A DNA stretch of 64,000 nt from CAIWMF01 sp964402065 (GCA_964402065.1 CAYOAN010000001.1:310001-374000); one strand, 5' to 3'. Shown: positions 24,749-34,025, numbered from the stretch's first letter. The notes: generated by a model from the letters alone, not told the origin. A program made the numbers and translations.

Positions 24749-25894
24749 ATGCAACGACATTCAATTTACCTGTTACTCCTTTCTGTGGTGGGGCTGATTG
24801 CGTTGGGAATAGTGATGCTTTTTAGTACTAGTGCGTTTGCGCAAGATAGTCATGGCGATATTTATTACTTTGTCAAACGACAGGTTCTTTGGCTTGGTAT
24901 TGGATTGGTAGTTTGTATTGCAGCGTCCCTGGTTGATTATCATTGGTGGAGGCGAACTTGGCCAATTTGGTTTGGTGTTGCCGTCCTGTTGCTTCTCCTA
25001 TGCTTTGTGCCTCATCTTGGCATGCGCATCAATGGTTCTTCACGATGGCTCAACTTACGTGTTGCTGTTTTTCAGCCCAGTGAAATTGGGAAAATAGCAG
25101 CTGTTTTTTTTCTGGCATGGTGGTTTTCACAAGAGGAAGTGAAGCAAGGTGGATTCGTGCAGACGATGGTCATCCCCTTTGCAGTGTTAGCCTTACCATT
25201 GGCTTTAATTGCAGCTGAAGTGGACCTTGGAACAACAGCCCTTATTGGAACAACAACTTTGGCGATGATGTTTGTAGGGGGTGCTCGAGCTCTCTACCTT
25301 GTTCCGATGTTAGGTGCTGGCTTTGCTGGTTTAATAGGTCTGATTTATCTTATTCCAGAACGTGCTGCACGCATGATGACATTTCTCCATCCAGAATCGG
25401 ACAAACTTGGAAAAGGATTACAGCAATGGCAAGCGCTTATTGCTTTTGGATCAGGCGGGGTCGAGGGCCTTGGCTTGGGAGAGGGGCGACAAAAAATGCT
25501 CTACTTGCCTTACGCACATACCGATTTTATTTTTCCAATGATTGGAGAAGAGCTTGGGTTGCGGGCTACATGGGGCGTCATTTTTTGTTATCTCTTAATT
25601 TTGCTTTCAGGAGGATTAATTGCAGCTAACGCGCGTGATCGTTTTGGGAAACTCGTGGCATTGGGATTACTTTTTTTGATTTCACTCCAAGCCATTGTCA
25701 ATATTGGGATGACGATTTCGCTATTGCCCAACAAAGGAATGCCACTTCCCTTCATCAGCTATGGTGGTTCTAACCTTGCCGTCTGTCTTTTTATGATTGG
25801 TATTCTTGTCAATGTCCATCGCCAAGGAATTCCCATTGTGGAGCCCGAGGAGAGGAGAACAATTCTTAATTCAAGGGCATTGCCACGAGTTTAA
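24749..25894 (+). CDS. ftsW: Septal peptidoglycan glycosyltransferase FtsW (SEDS family)
   Basis: Polymerises lipid II at the septum with FtsI. The 381 residues have about ten hydrophobic segments. SEDS landmarks are GIVMLFSTSAF in helix 1, NGSSRWLNL followed by FQPSEIGKIA, GLGLGEGRQKMLYLPYAHTDFIFPMIGEELG, and the C-terminal LLPNKGMPLPFISYGGSN. The catalytic Asp corresponding to the DFIF loop is in place. It is preceded by a 64-base gap and followed by a 127-base gap before uup. The pairing with FtsI in the same cluster favours FtsW over RodA. Confidence 0.93.
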   Translation: MQRHSIYLLLLSVVGLIALGIVMLFSTSAFAQDSHGDIYYFVKRQVLWLGIGLVVCIAASLVDYHWWRRTWPIWFGVAVLLLLLCFVPHLGMRINGSSRWLNLRVAVFQPSEIGKIAAVFFLAWWFSQEEVKQGGFVQTMVIPFAVLALPLALIAAEVDLGTTALIGTTTLAMMFVGGARALYLVPMLGAGFAGLIGLIYLIPERAARMMTFLHPESDKLGKGLQQWQALIAFGSGGVEGLGLGEGRQKMLYLPYAHTDFIFPMIGEELGLRATWGVIFCYLLILLSGGLIAANARDRFGKLVALGLLFLISLQAIVNIGMTISLLPNKGMPLPFISYGGSNLAVCLFMIGILVNVHRQGIPIVEPEERRTILNSRALPRV

Positions 25895-26021
25895 ATCTGC
25901 CTAATTCTACCTACGCCCGTAGCGAAGGTCTGTGCCTCATCGATGCTTGCTCTTGGCATCAGAGTCTTTCCGATCACTTGTCCTGTGGGCACTCTGAAAA
26001 CTTTTTCATTTTTTTATTATC

Positions 26022-27833
26022 ATGTCTCTTTTTCAACTTCATCAAGTAACGCTTGCTTACGGAGCGTTACCTCTTCTCGATTGTGTGGACCTTCAAGTAG
26101 AGCCAGGAGAGCGTATTTGTCTAGTCGGAAGAAATGGAACTGGAAAGACAAGTCTTATGCGCTTGATGACAGGAGAAGAAACCCCGAGCTCAGGAAAAGT
26201 CTTTCGAGCTCCGGGAGCTGTTATCACTTATCTGACTCAAGAGATTCCAGAAAAGATAACGGGGTCTGTTCTGGATGTTATGCGCTCAGGATTATCTTCC
26301 ACTCATCATGAGGAAGAATGGGAAAGTGATCGACGTCTTGAAAACTTAGCAGTAACGATGAACTTGCCTAGTGACGCCATGTTTTCCTCTCTTTCTGGAG
26401 GTTTGAAACGACGGGTCTTGCTAGCACGTGCCCTTGCAGGAAAGCCAGATCTGTTGCTTCTTGATGAGCCAACAAATCATCTAGATCTAGAAACCATTAT
26501 CTGGCTTGAAGAGTTCTTGTTAACAACATCTATCACGCTTTTTTTTGTAACACATGACCGTGCTTTTTTGAAAAAATTAGCAACACGTATTGTCGAGTTA
26601 GATCGTGGGCATTTGACGAGTTGGAATTGTGATTATCCAACATATCTAGAACGAAAAGCAGCGGCTCTTCATGCAGAAGAGAAAGAGTGGGCCGCCTTTG
26701 ATAAGAAGCTAGCTCAAGAAGAGGCCTGGCTCCGGCAAGGGGTTAAGGCGCGAAGAACGAGAAATGAAGGGCGTGTGCATGCATTAGAGCAATTGCGACT
26801 CGAACGAGGAGAACGTCGCGAACGAGAGGGAAAAGTAAAGCTTGCGCTACAAACAGGCAACCTCTCGGGTCAAAAAGTCATCGATGCTAAAAATATCAGC
26901 TTTAGTTATGAAAACGTTCCCATTATCGAAAATTTTACAACAACGATTTGGCGCAGTGACAAGATTGGAATTATTGGGCCCAATGGGAGTGGTAAGACAA
27001 CCCTCTTAAAAATCCTTCTTGGAGAAATAATGCCGACTTCTGGTTCTGTACATCTTGGAACAAAACTGGATGTTGTTTACTTTGATCAGCTACGGAATCA
27101 GATCGATGGAGAAAAAAGTGTAGCAGCCAATGTTGTAGGAGATGCTGATACAGTCTTCTTTCAGGGCCGTTCTCGTCATATTCATAGCTATCTTGAAGAC
27201 TTTTTATTTCATCGTGATCGAATCCGAATGCCAGCAAAAATGCTCTCAGGAGGAGGAAGAAATCGGCTTTTATTGGCAAAACTTTTTCTTCAACCTGCCA
27301 ATCTCCTCGTTATGGATGAGCCAACAAATGATCTCGATGCAGAGACAATGGAATTACTAGAAGAGCTGGTCGTTGATTATCAAGGAACGTTACTCCTTGT
27401 TTCCCATGACCGCGCCTTTCTCAATAACGTTGTAACGAGCACACTAGTTTTTGAAGGAGAGGGAAAAGTCGGAGAATATGCTGGTGGCTATGATGACTGG
27501 GTAAGACAACGTGCTAACCAGAAAATTTTGGTTTCAAACACTGATTCTACTTTGACTATTACTCCTGAAGAAAAAAAATCAGAACGCCGATCCCGGCCAG
27601 CAACTTTTCTGAAGCGGGAGCAACGGGAGCTGGAAGAATTACCAGCACTCATTGAGCAATGGGAAAAAGAAAAAGAATCGCTTTCAGTATTGTTTGGAGA
27701 TCCTGAGCTCTACCGCAAAGAACCAGCGAGGTTGACAGAAATTCAAACACAACTTCAAGCTCTTGAAGAACGTATTGCTAAGGCCTATCTGCGATGGGAG
27801 GAGTTAGAAGAAAAGCGCTCTCTCTTGGAATAA
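26022..27833 (+). CDS. uup: ABC-F family ATPase, Uup-like
   Basis: A soluble protein with two ATP-binding cassettes and no membrane domain. Cassette 1 has Walker A GRNGTGKTS, signature LSGGLKRR and Walker B LLLDEPTNHLDLE. Cassette 2 has GPNGSGKTT, LSGGGRNR and VMDEPTNDLDAE. The C-terminal ~70 residues are a Glu/Lys-rich coiled coil (LEELPALIEQWEKEKE), typical of Uup, which binds structured DNA or ribosomes. ABC-F proteins act in translation quality control and some in antibiotic resistance; which applies here is not decidable. A long intergenic stretch follows. Confidence 0.9.
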   Translation: MSLFQLHQVTLAYGALPLLDCVDLQVEPGERICLVGRNGTGKTSLMRLMTGEETPSSGKVFRAPGAVITYLTQEIPEKITGSVLDVMRSGLSSTHHEEEWESDRRLENLAVTMNLPSDAMFSSLSGGLKRRVLLARALAGKPDLLLLDEPTNHLDLETIIWLEEFLLTTSITLFFVTHDRAFLKKLATRIVELDRGHLTSWNCDYPTYLERKAAALHAEEKEWAAFDKKLAQEEAWLRQGVKARRTRNEGRVHALEQLRLERGERREREGKVKLALQTGNLSGQKVIDAKNISFSYENVPIIENFTTTIWRSDKIGIIGPNGSGKTTLLKILLGEIMPTSGSVHLGTKLDVVYFDQLRNQIDGEKSVAANVVGDADTVFFQGRSRHIHSYLEDFLFHRDRIRMPAKMLSGGGRNRLLLAKLFLQPANLLVMDEPTNDLDAETMELLEELVVDYQGTLLLVSHDRAFLNNVVTSTLVFEGEGKVGEYAGGYDDWVRQRANQKILVSNTDSTLTITPEEKKSERRSRPATFLKREQRELEELPALIEQWEKEKESLSVLFGDPELYRKEPARLTEIQTQLQALEERIAKAYLRWEELEEKRSLLE

Positions 27834-28355
27834 CGGAGGATAGCACAGAGACTTTTTTAAAAAACGAGCTCTAATGCCATTAGAACGCATGCTGTTAAGG
27901 TGGGTGTTATAATGATAGCTCACATGCAATATTTTTGATTTTCAATGAATCAGTTTTTAAACAAGCAGGTTACGAATTTTTTTTAGCTTTAGCCATGCTT
28001 CTGTTTTAATTTTTCCTCTGTAGAAATTGCTAAAAAGAAGCTGCAAGAAGCTGCAAGAAGCTGCAAGAAGCTGCATCTGCCTCATTCTCAGCTTAGGTGC
28101 AAGGTAAGGATCGATATCCTTGTCAGAAATAAATCGAAATTTTGTATTAGCGCGAAGTGGTAGCGAGGTGCTCTCAAAGGCACTAGAAGTTGGAGTGACT
28201 AAAAAGGGCGCCGAATCGTTGCTTCCATAAAATTGATATTGTCATTCCCCTAGGAGATTCGGATTTAATTTAAAGTGACAATGAAGAGCAAGGAGAATTT
28301 GACTGGCCTTGAAAAGCCAACTATCTTGGTGGTCAATTTTGATTTTTAAAGTGTA
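27834..28355. other. Intergenic region with 10-bp tandem repeats and a decayed frame
   Basis: 522 bases with no intact gene. Four tandem copies of AAGAAGCTGC fill 28035-28074. On the minus strand a stop-free run of about 90 codons crosses the area (including SLPLRANTKFRFISDKDIDP and ending KKIRNLLV before TAA near 27957), but without an initial start codon, so it may be a gene remnant. The 3' end is AT-rich just before the Rpn gene, which looks like a later insertion in the dcw cluster. Confidence 0.4.
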
Positions 28356-29372
28356 ATGAAAACAAAACAACTCATCCGTTTTGATTGGGCTATCAAATAT
28401 CTTTTGCGCAACAAAGCTAGCTTTCCTATTTTGGAGGGGTTTCTCTCTGAGTTGCTCAAGGCTGAAGTTAAAATCAAATCGATTTTAGAAAGTGAGTCGA
28501 ATCAAGAAAGTGCCGAGAGTAAATTAAATCGCGTTGATTTGGCTGCTGAACTCGATGGCAGTGAAAAAGTGATTATTGAGGTGCAATGTGTGAGGCAATG
28601 GGACTTTCTTTCGCGGATGTTATATGGCGTTTCTAAAACTATCGTAGAGCATCTCAAAAAAGGAGAGCCCTATGGAAATATTCCACGCGTGATTGCAGTT
28701 AATATCGTTTATTTTGATTTAGGTGATGGTGATGATTATATTTATCGTGGAACTACACAGTTCCAAGGGCTGCATCAGCGTGATATTTTGAAGCTGAAAC
28801 AGAGAGAAAAAGATTTTTATCCTGATCACATTGACGCGATCGAAAAGATTTTTCCTGAATATTACATTCTTAAAGTCAGCCAGTTTGATCTTAAAATTAA
28901 GGATACTCTTGATGAGTGGATATATGCTTTGAAGGAATCTGAGGTGAAACCTGAATTTCAAGCAAAGGGCATTAAAGAAGCAGGGGAACGATTAAATATC
29001 ATGAAGCTTTCGAAACAGGAACGCCTTCGCTACGATCGTGAAATTGAAGAAGCACGTGATTTGCAAAGCTACGCTCACACTCACTATGGCGATGGCTTTT
29101 TTGATGGTCATGCGCATGGGCGTGCTGAAGGGCGTGCTGAAGGGCGTGCTGAAGGGCGTGCTGCAGGGCGTGCTGCAGGGCGTGCTGCAGGGCGTGCTGA
29201 AGGGCATCAACAAGGAGAAGTTGCTTTGTTAACAAGGTTGCTTGAACAATGTTTTGCAGGAAAAGTCACTTCAAAACACCTGCAGTTATTAGAGAAAGCT
29301 GATAGCAATACCTTGACTCAATGGAGCAAAAACCTCATGACTGCTAAAAATCTAGATGAGGTATTCAAATAA
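28356..29372 (+). CDS. Rpn-family PD-(D/E)XK nuclease / putative transposase
   Basis: A 338-residue protein of the Rpn (recombination-promoting nuclease, PDDEXK) family. The N-terminus FDWAIKYLLRNKASFPILEGFLSELL is diagnostic. The nuclease core is RVDLAAELDGSEKVIIEVQ (D61, E75, Q77 as likely metal ligands), followed by MLYGVSKTIVEHLKKGE. Residues 255-283 are a G-R-A-(E/A) repeat encoded by seven 12-bp units. Rpn proteins were first linked to recombination and more recently to toxic anti-phage defence restrained by a small protein made from an internal start in the same gene. An internal ATG at 29001 (M216) could serve that role here. The gene interrupts the wall cluster between uup and murG, as an acquired gene would. 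Confidence 0.85.
   Translation: MKTKQLIRFDWAIKYLLRNKASFPILEGFLSELLKAEVKIKSILESESNQESAESKLNRVDLAAELDGSEKVIIEVQCVRQWDFLSRMLYGVSKTIVEHLKKGEPYGNIPRVIAVNIVYFDLGDGDDYIYRGTTQFQGLHQRDILKLKQREKDFYPDHIDAIEKIFPEYYILKVSQFDLKIKDTLDEWIYALKESEVKPEFQAKGIKEAGERLNIMKLSKQERLRYDREIEEARDLQSYAHTHYGDGFFDGHAHGRAEGRAEGRAEGRAAGRAAGRAAGRAEGHQQGEVALLTRLLEQCFAGKVTSKHLQLLEKADSNTLTQWSKNLMTAKNLDEVFK
29118..29201 (+). repeat. Seven 12-bp tandem repeats within the Rpn gene
   Basis: Units 1-3 and 7 are GGGCGTGCTGAA and units 4-6 are GGGCGTGCTGCA, with no other differences. Each unit encodes Gly-Arg-Ala-Glu or Gly-Arg-Ala-Ala. The 12-base length keeps the frame when copies are gained or lost, so the protein hinge length can vary between strains without knocking out the gene. 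Confidence 0.95.
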
Positions 29373-29389
29373 TATTTTTGGTCAATAAA

Positions 29390-30478
29390 ATGGGAAAAAA
29401 TTATATCATAGCCTGTGGTGGGACTGGAGGGCACTTATTTCCAGGACTTGCTGTTGCAGAAATTCTGCATGAGCGTGGGAACGAAATTCTTTTGCTGGTT
29501 TCAGAAAAAGAGATCGATGCGGTGGCCTTAAAAAATCGCTCGGAATTTCGCATTGAAAAACTTCCTTCAATTGGAATGCCCTCTTTTTTATCACCAGCTT
29601 TTCTACGATTTCTTCGTCGCGCTTGGGAAAGTTTTTCGTACTGCCGTCAATTACACCGACGTTATCGGCCAGCTGCTGTCTTAGGAATGGGTGGTTTTAC
29701 TTCTGCAGCGCCGCTTTTATCAGCACATTTATTGGGCATTCCGACTTATCTCCATGAATCTAATGCGATTGCTGGAAGAGCAAATCGTCTCTCTGCGCGT
29801 TGGGTTAACAAAGTTTTATTAGGTTTTAAAACCTGTGAATCTTCTTTTCCAAAATCAGAATCCATTGTTACTGGAACACCTGTGCGTCGTGATTTAGGGG
29901 AGCGATTGCCTCGAAAGCAAGCACTGGCAAGGTTTAGGCTCTCACCTGAGCGAAAGACAATTTTGGTGATGGGGGGAAGTCAAGGAGCCGGCAAAATCAA
30001 TCAATTGTTTTTCCGATCTGCTGCTTTATTAAAAGATCTTCCTGTACAGCTCATTCATCTGACAGGGGAGCGAGATGATGGGCTTGCGGCGATCAATTAT
30101 CAACGAGAAGGACTTTCTGCTCATGTGGCTTCTTTTCATCATCAGATGAATGAAGCTTATTCTGCAGCGGACCTTGTTGTCTCGCGCGCTGGGGCGGCAA
30201 GCTTGAGCGAAATTTCTCAATTTGGACTGCCTTCTATTCTTGTTCCATTTCCATTCGCAGCAGAGAGGCATCAGCATCGTAATGCAGCACTTTTTGAAGA
30301 AGCTGGTGCTGCAGAGGTTTTAGAAGAATCAGAAATTACGCCCGAAAGTCTTGTTCGTTTAATTACTAATCTCTTAGCAGATGATCAACGGCGCCAGCGA
30401 ATGTCTTGTGCTGCAGAAGCGTTGCTTCCTATTCATGCAGCAGAGAGGATTGCGGATATTATGGAACAAGGACATTAG
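29390..30478 (+). CDS. murG: UDP-GlcNAc:lipid I N-acetylglucosaminyltransferase MurG
   Basis: Adds GlcNAc to lipid I at the inner membrane face, giving lipid II. Of 362 residues, the N-terminal glycine-rich CGGTGGHLFPGLAVAEIL and MGGFTSAAPLLSAHLLGIPTYLHESNAIAGRANR are MurG-defining. The C-domain has VMGGSQGAGKINQLF and SRAGAASLSEISQFGLPSILVPFPFAAERHQHRNA, which binds UDP-GlcNAc. ATG 29390 (MGKNYIIACGG) is chosen over a TTG 12 bases upstream that directly abuts the Rpn stop. The gene resumes the dcw order after the Rpn insertion. Confidence 0.95.
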   Translation: MGKNYIIACGGTGGHLFPGLAVAEILHERGNEILLLVSEKEIDAVALKNRSEFRIEKLPSIGMPSFLSPAFLRFLRRAWESFSYCRQLHRRYRPAAVLGMGGFTSAAPLLSAHLLGIPTYLHESNAIAGRANRLSARWVNKVLLGFKTCESSFPKSESIVTGTPVRRDLGERLPRKQALARFRLSPERKTILVMGGSQGAGKINQLFFRSAALLKDLPVQLIHLTGERDDGLAAINYQREGLSAHVASFHHQMNEAYSAADLVVSRAGAASLSEISQFGLPSILVPFPFAAERHQHRNAALFEEAGAAEVLEESEITPESLVRLITNLLADDQRRQRMSCAAEALLPIHAAERIADIMEQGH

Positions 30479-30568
30479 GTGGGGGCTAAAGTTAGCGTTG
30501 CAATAAGGGTTGTTGCGGCCTTTCCATCTTCGGTGATCAGAGCGCGCTACGAGTCTCTGTGCTTTTAT

Positions 30569-30594
30569 GCGCTCTTTTCAATTTAATACGCCAT
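30569..30594. repeat. Terminus of MITE-like family A overlapping a gene end
   Basis: GCGCTCTTTTCAATTTAATA and the following CGCCAT match the right terminus of the complete element at 12431-12458. The rest of the element is not clearly recognisable to the left (30481-30568). The stop codon of the minus-strand gene ending at 30578 falls inside this terminus. Confidence 0.5.
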
Positions 30595-31570
30595 CTTGCA
30601 TGGCAAGCCTAGGAATGACTTCTGAAACTATCTTTCTCCAGCGTTCCAACGTAGCTTGCTGGGTAAAATAGAGGGCTGCTTTTCTTCCTTCTTCAATAAG
30701 CTTTTTCCGAAATATTTCATCTTTTTTGAGGTGGTGAAGGTGTTGCAGTAGCTCTTCTAATGAGGTGGCTACAAGATAGTTTTTTCCTGCCTGACCATCA
30801 GTGGCATAGGCAGTGTCACTGCCGCCAATAAACGGAATGCCGGCAAGCCATGCATTATAAAGTTTGGTGGCAGGCTTATTAAAATATGGCTCAGCTGAAA
30901 AATTTCGAATTGCTACAACACAATCGACATCGCTGTAGTCATGCCATTCTGGTGGATTTTTTACTTTGAAGGTGAGTCCTGATTTTTCTTGAAGCTGCTT
31001 GTGCCATAATGAGGATTGAAGTTCTGGTGCCAAATTTTTAATGTGCCCAAAGAAACCAATGTTTTCAAAACGGTTTTTTCGTTCTGCATGACGTGGGATT
31101 AGATGGGGTTGTGGCCAATGAGGAATAAAACAAGAGTTGTTGATTTGTTCTGCGTGAGCTTTGTTTTGAATAAGGTGCAAAGAACCTGCTGCGCACGGTT
31201 TGTTGTCAGCAACAACATCAATCAAAACGAGTTTTCTTGATGCGATTTTTTCTTGGTATGAAGCAGGAAGCGTCTGTCCTAGCGTTACTATAATTCCTTT
31301 GTTTGGAAGCTCGGTAGAAAGTTGGCAAGGAATACCAGCTTTCTTTAGTAAATCCCACGTTTGGTAAATCCAATTATAAAAAACGGTATATTGTAACGTA
31401 GGGTAAATAACGCCATGAGCAGCATCTTTTTTTTGAGCATTGCTAGGAGCGCATTGAGGAGGGAGGCAAAAAGTTATTTCTTGAAGCAAAGCTTTGTGAG
31501 GTTTTTTTTGATGCAGAAATAGTTCTGAAGATAATTGATTGGTCAGATCGACAGAAAAATTCATATGCAT
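30578..31570 (-). CDS. Glycosyltransferase-like protein on the opposite strand within the dcw cluster
   Basis: A 330-residue protein without a clear named family. The C-terminal half resembles GT-B glycosyltransferases: NIGFFGHIKNLAPEL, then DCVVAIRNFSAEPYFNKPATKLYNAWLAGIPFIGGSDTAY, where the KPATKLYNAWLAG stretch recalls the nucleotide-sugar binding helix. LEELLQHLHHLKKDEIFRKKLIEEGRKAA follows, like the terminal helices of GT1/GT4 proteins. The N-terminal half is less typical. It runs against murG and murC-murB, so it is probably a cargo gene and not part of the operon. Its last codons (DGVLN) are encoded by the end of a family A repeat. The sugar and acceptor are unknown. Confidence 0.5.
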   Translation of the reverse strand: MHMNFSVDLTNQLSSELFLHQKKPHKALLQEITFCLPPQCAPSNAQKKDAAHGVIYPTLQYTVFYNWIYQTWDLLKKAGIPCQLSTELPNKGIIVTLGQTLPASYQEKIASRKLVLIDVVADNKPCAAGSLHLIQNKAHAEQINNSCFIPHWPQPHLIPRHAERKNRFENIGFFGHIKNLAPELQSSLWHKQLQEKSGLTFKVKNPPEWHDYSDVDCVVAIRNFSAEPYFNKPATKLYNAWLAGIPFIGGSDTAYATDGQAGKNYLVATSLEELLQHLHHLKKDEIFRKKLIEEGRKAALYFTQQATLERWRKIVSEVIPRLAMQDGVLN

Positions 31571-31637
31571 GATCTTATCAAAAATGAAGTGACGCTCCTA
31601 GGGCCAACTTGCTAGAATAGGGGATTCTTATTTTATC

Positions 31638-33980
31638 ATGATCAAAGATAACCAACACCCTCTTGCCTCCATTGGAACGTTGGCCCAATTTTTGCTCCAT
31701 TCCGGCCCTCACGATATTCATCTTATTGGTGTCGCTGGTTCTGGAATGAGCGGGCTGGCAGGTTTGCTGTTGGCTTTAGGACATCGAGTTAGTGGCTCTG
31801 ACAAAGTAACGACTAATGAAACCGATCGACTTACTCATCAAGGCTTAAATTTTCATACACCACATCGATCTGGAGAAGTAGAGCATGCTGAATTGGTGGT
31901 CTATTCTTCTGCAATTCGTGCAGGTAATGTTGCTTTTGATGAAGCAAAAGCATTAGGAAAACAAATGGCCCTCCGTGCAGAAGTTCTTGCCGCAGTGATG
32001 TTGGGGAAAAAAGGAATTATTGTCTGTGGGATGCATGGTAAGACAACAACATCAGCGATGGCGGCTCATGTTTTTGGCGAAGCTGGCTTAAACCCTTCCC
32101 ATTACGTGGGAGCAGAAGTTCCTATTCTTGGAGTTAATGCACGCTGGCGTTCTGAGGGAGAATATTTTGTAGCAGAAGGAGATGAAAGTGATGGAACTCT
32201 GATTAATTACGCTCCTGAGCATGCTTTGGTTTTAAATATTGAGCCTGAGCATCTTGATTTTTATAAAAGTATCGAAGCTATCAATGCCGTTTTTCAAAAG
32301 CTCATTGATCAAACAAAAGGGCTTCTTTTTTATTGGGCTGATGACTTAGGCGCGGCTCGCCTTTGCGCTAATCATCCACGTGCCGTTGCAGTAGGAACAG
32401 ATGAGGCGTGTGATTATCGCTACGTCAGCTTAAAAAAAGAAAAAGAGGGCTCTTCTTTTGAGGTGCAGAGTAAGGGGAAAAGTCTAGGGCGAGTTTTTCT
32501 TTCTATTCCTGGAACGCACAATGTCAATAATGCGATGCTTGTTATTGCACTGGCTTTAGAACTAGGTGTTCCTTTCAAAAATATTGTCATGGCCTTAGAT
32601 CATTTTCGTGGAGCTAAGCGACGATTTGAACTCAAATATCAAGGAAATGGAATTCGTGTCTTTGATGATTACGGACATCATCCAACAGAAATTGCAGCAA
32701 CTCTTTCAACGGCTCATGCGTTGTTGCATGGTGTTTCTGGAAATGTTCCTCCTGGTCGATTGCTTGTTATGTTTCAGCCCCATCGCTACTCACGCACAGC
32801 AGCCTTTCAGCGGGAGTTTGGTACAGCATTGCTGGCGGCTGATACTGTTTTTGTCACTAATATTTATCCTGCCAATGAGCAACCGTTGCCAGGTGTGACG
32901 AGCGAGCTCATTGTTGAGGCAGCGCAAGCGCAAGGACATCAATCGATTTTTTGGGAACCTGCTGTGGAAGGGGTGCGGTATAAACTAGGAGCTTTGATGA
33001 AACCAGGAGACCTAGTTCTTTCTCTAGGAGCTGGGAATATTCATGAAGAGGGAGCTCGGCTTGTTGAAGATTTACGAACACGTGATCAACTCCTTGCAGT
33101 GATGGGCAAGGGAACTATTGGACTGTATGAACCTCTTTCGCGGCACACAACAATGCGTGTGGGTGGGCCTGCTCAATTTTGGGCAGAGCCAGAAACAGAA
33201 GATGGATTTGCACGACTAGTCAAAAAATGTTTCGAAGAAAAAATCCCGCTTATGGTGATGGGAAGGGGATCTAATCTTGTTGTTCGAGATGGGGGTATTC
33301 CAGGTGTGGTAGTTCATCTTGCACGAGGCTGTTTTGGAGAGTCTCAGGTCAATGATCACTGTATCACTGCTGGCGTAGGTGTGAGGCTTAAGCAGCTAAG
33401 TGGTCTCGCACGGCATGCTAGTCTTGCAGGTTTTGAATGGATGGAAGGAATCCCTGGAAATCTTGGTGGTAGTTTGCGTATGAATGCTGGAGCAATGGGG
33501 AAGCAAACGTTTGAGCAGGTGGTGAATATTCATTATGTGGATCAACAAGGAAACCGTAAGACTGCAACAACACAAGAATTAGAAGTTTTTTATCGAGACG
33601 TTCCTTTTTTAAGAAATCATTATGTGCTTTCTGCAACGCTACAAGGGCAACCTGGATCAGTAGAGGAAATTGATCGCTTGATGAAAACATCATGGCACCA
33701 TCGTCGTGAAACTCAGCCCATTGCTGCAAGTGCCGGCTGCACCTTTAAAAATCCTTCTCCTGAACTGCCCGCGGGAAAGCTCATTGAGCAATTGGGACTC
33801 AAAAATATTTCTGTCGGCAAGGCTCGTGTCTCTGAAATTCATGGAAATTTTATTGTTAACGATGGAGGGGCAACTGCGGGAGATGTTTTGGCATTGATTG
33901 AAAAAATTCAAGAGACAGCCAGAAAAGTGCGAGGCATTAACCTAGAAACAGAAGTTCAGATTGTTGGCAAAGACCGGTAA
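31638..33980 (+). CDS. murC-murB: MurC-MurB fusion: UDP-MurNAc-L-alanine ligase / UDP-MurNAc reductase
   Basis: Two wall enzymes in one 780-residue chain. Residues ~1-465 are MurC: GVAGSGMSGLAGLLLALGH, ATP loop GMHGKTTTSAMAA, EGDESDGTLINY, NIEPEHLDFY, DDYGHHPTEIAATL and FQPHRYSRT. Residues ~490-780 are MurB: FAD-binding MGRGSNLVVRDGGIPGVVV, GIPGNLGGSLRMNAGAMG, SAGCTFKNP and the C-terminal LETEVQIVG with the conserved Glu. The MurB position usually filled by the proton-donating Ser appears as Cys in SAGCTFKNP, a substitution probably tolerated in some type II MurB. There is no linker anomaly or frameshift. Chlamydiae have MurC fused to Ddl instead. Confidence 0.95.
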   Translation: MIKDNQHPLASIGTLAQFLLHSGPHDIHLIGVAGSGMSGLAGLLLALGHRVSGSDKVTTNETDRLTHQGLNFHTPHRSGEVEHAELVVYSSAIRAGNVAFDEAKALGKQMALRAEVLAAVMLGKKGIIVCGMHGKTTTSAMAAHVFGEAGLNPSHYVGAEVPILGVNARWRSEGEYFVAEGDESDGTLINYAPEHALVLNIEPEHLDFYKSIEAINAVFQKLIDQTKGLLFYWADDLGAARLCANHPRAVAVGTDEACDYRYVSLKKEKEGSSFEVQSKGKSLGRVFLSIPGTHNVNNAMLVIALALELGVPFKNIVMALDHFRGAKRRFELKYQGNGIRVFDDYGHHPTEIAATLSTAHALLHGVSGNVPPGRLLVMFQPHRYSRTAAFQREFGTALLAADTVFVTNIYPANEQPLPGVTSELIVEAAQAQGHQSIFWEPAVEGVRYKLGALMKPGDLVLSLGAGNIHEEGARLVEDLRTRDQLLAVMGKGTIGLYEPLSRHTTMRVGGPAQFWAEPETEDGFARLVKKCFEEKIPLMVMGRGSNLVVRDGGIPGVVVHLARGCFGESQVNDHCITAGVGVRLKQLSGLARHASLAGFEWMEGIPGNLGGSLRMNAGAMGKQTFEQVVNIHYVDQQGNRKTATTQELEVFYRDVPFLRNHYVLSATLQGQPGSVEEIDRLMKTSWHHRRETQPIAASAGCTFKNPSPELPAGKLIEQLGLKNISVGKARVSEIHGNFIVNDGGATAGDVLALIEKIQETARKVRGINLETEVQIVGKDR

Positions 33981-34025
33981 AGACCAAGATAAAGAGCCGA
34001 TTCAAGTTATAGCCAATATTGCATT

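Noticed and set aside
28035..28074. CRISPR-like or iteron array
   Set aside because: Only four contiguous 10-mers, no spacers, and no replication gene or AT-rich origin-like context.
29118..29201. CRISPR-like array
   Set aside because: Units are contiguous 12-mers without spacers and lie inside a coding frame.
28999..29235. Minus-strand and other-frame open frames over the 12-bp repeats (ALQHALQH-type proteins)
   Set aside because: They are by-products of the repeat unit having no stop codon in several frames; the plus-strand Rpn frame is the coding one, with family motifs upstream of the repeats.
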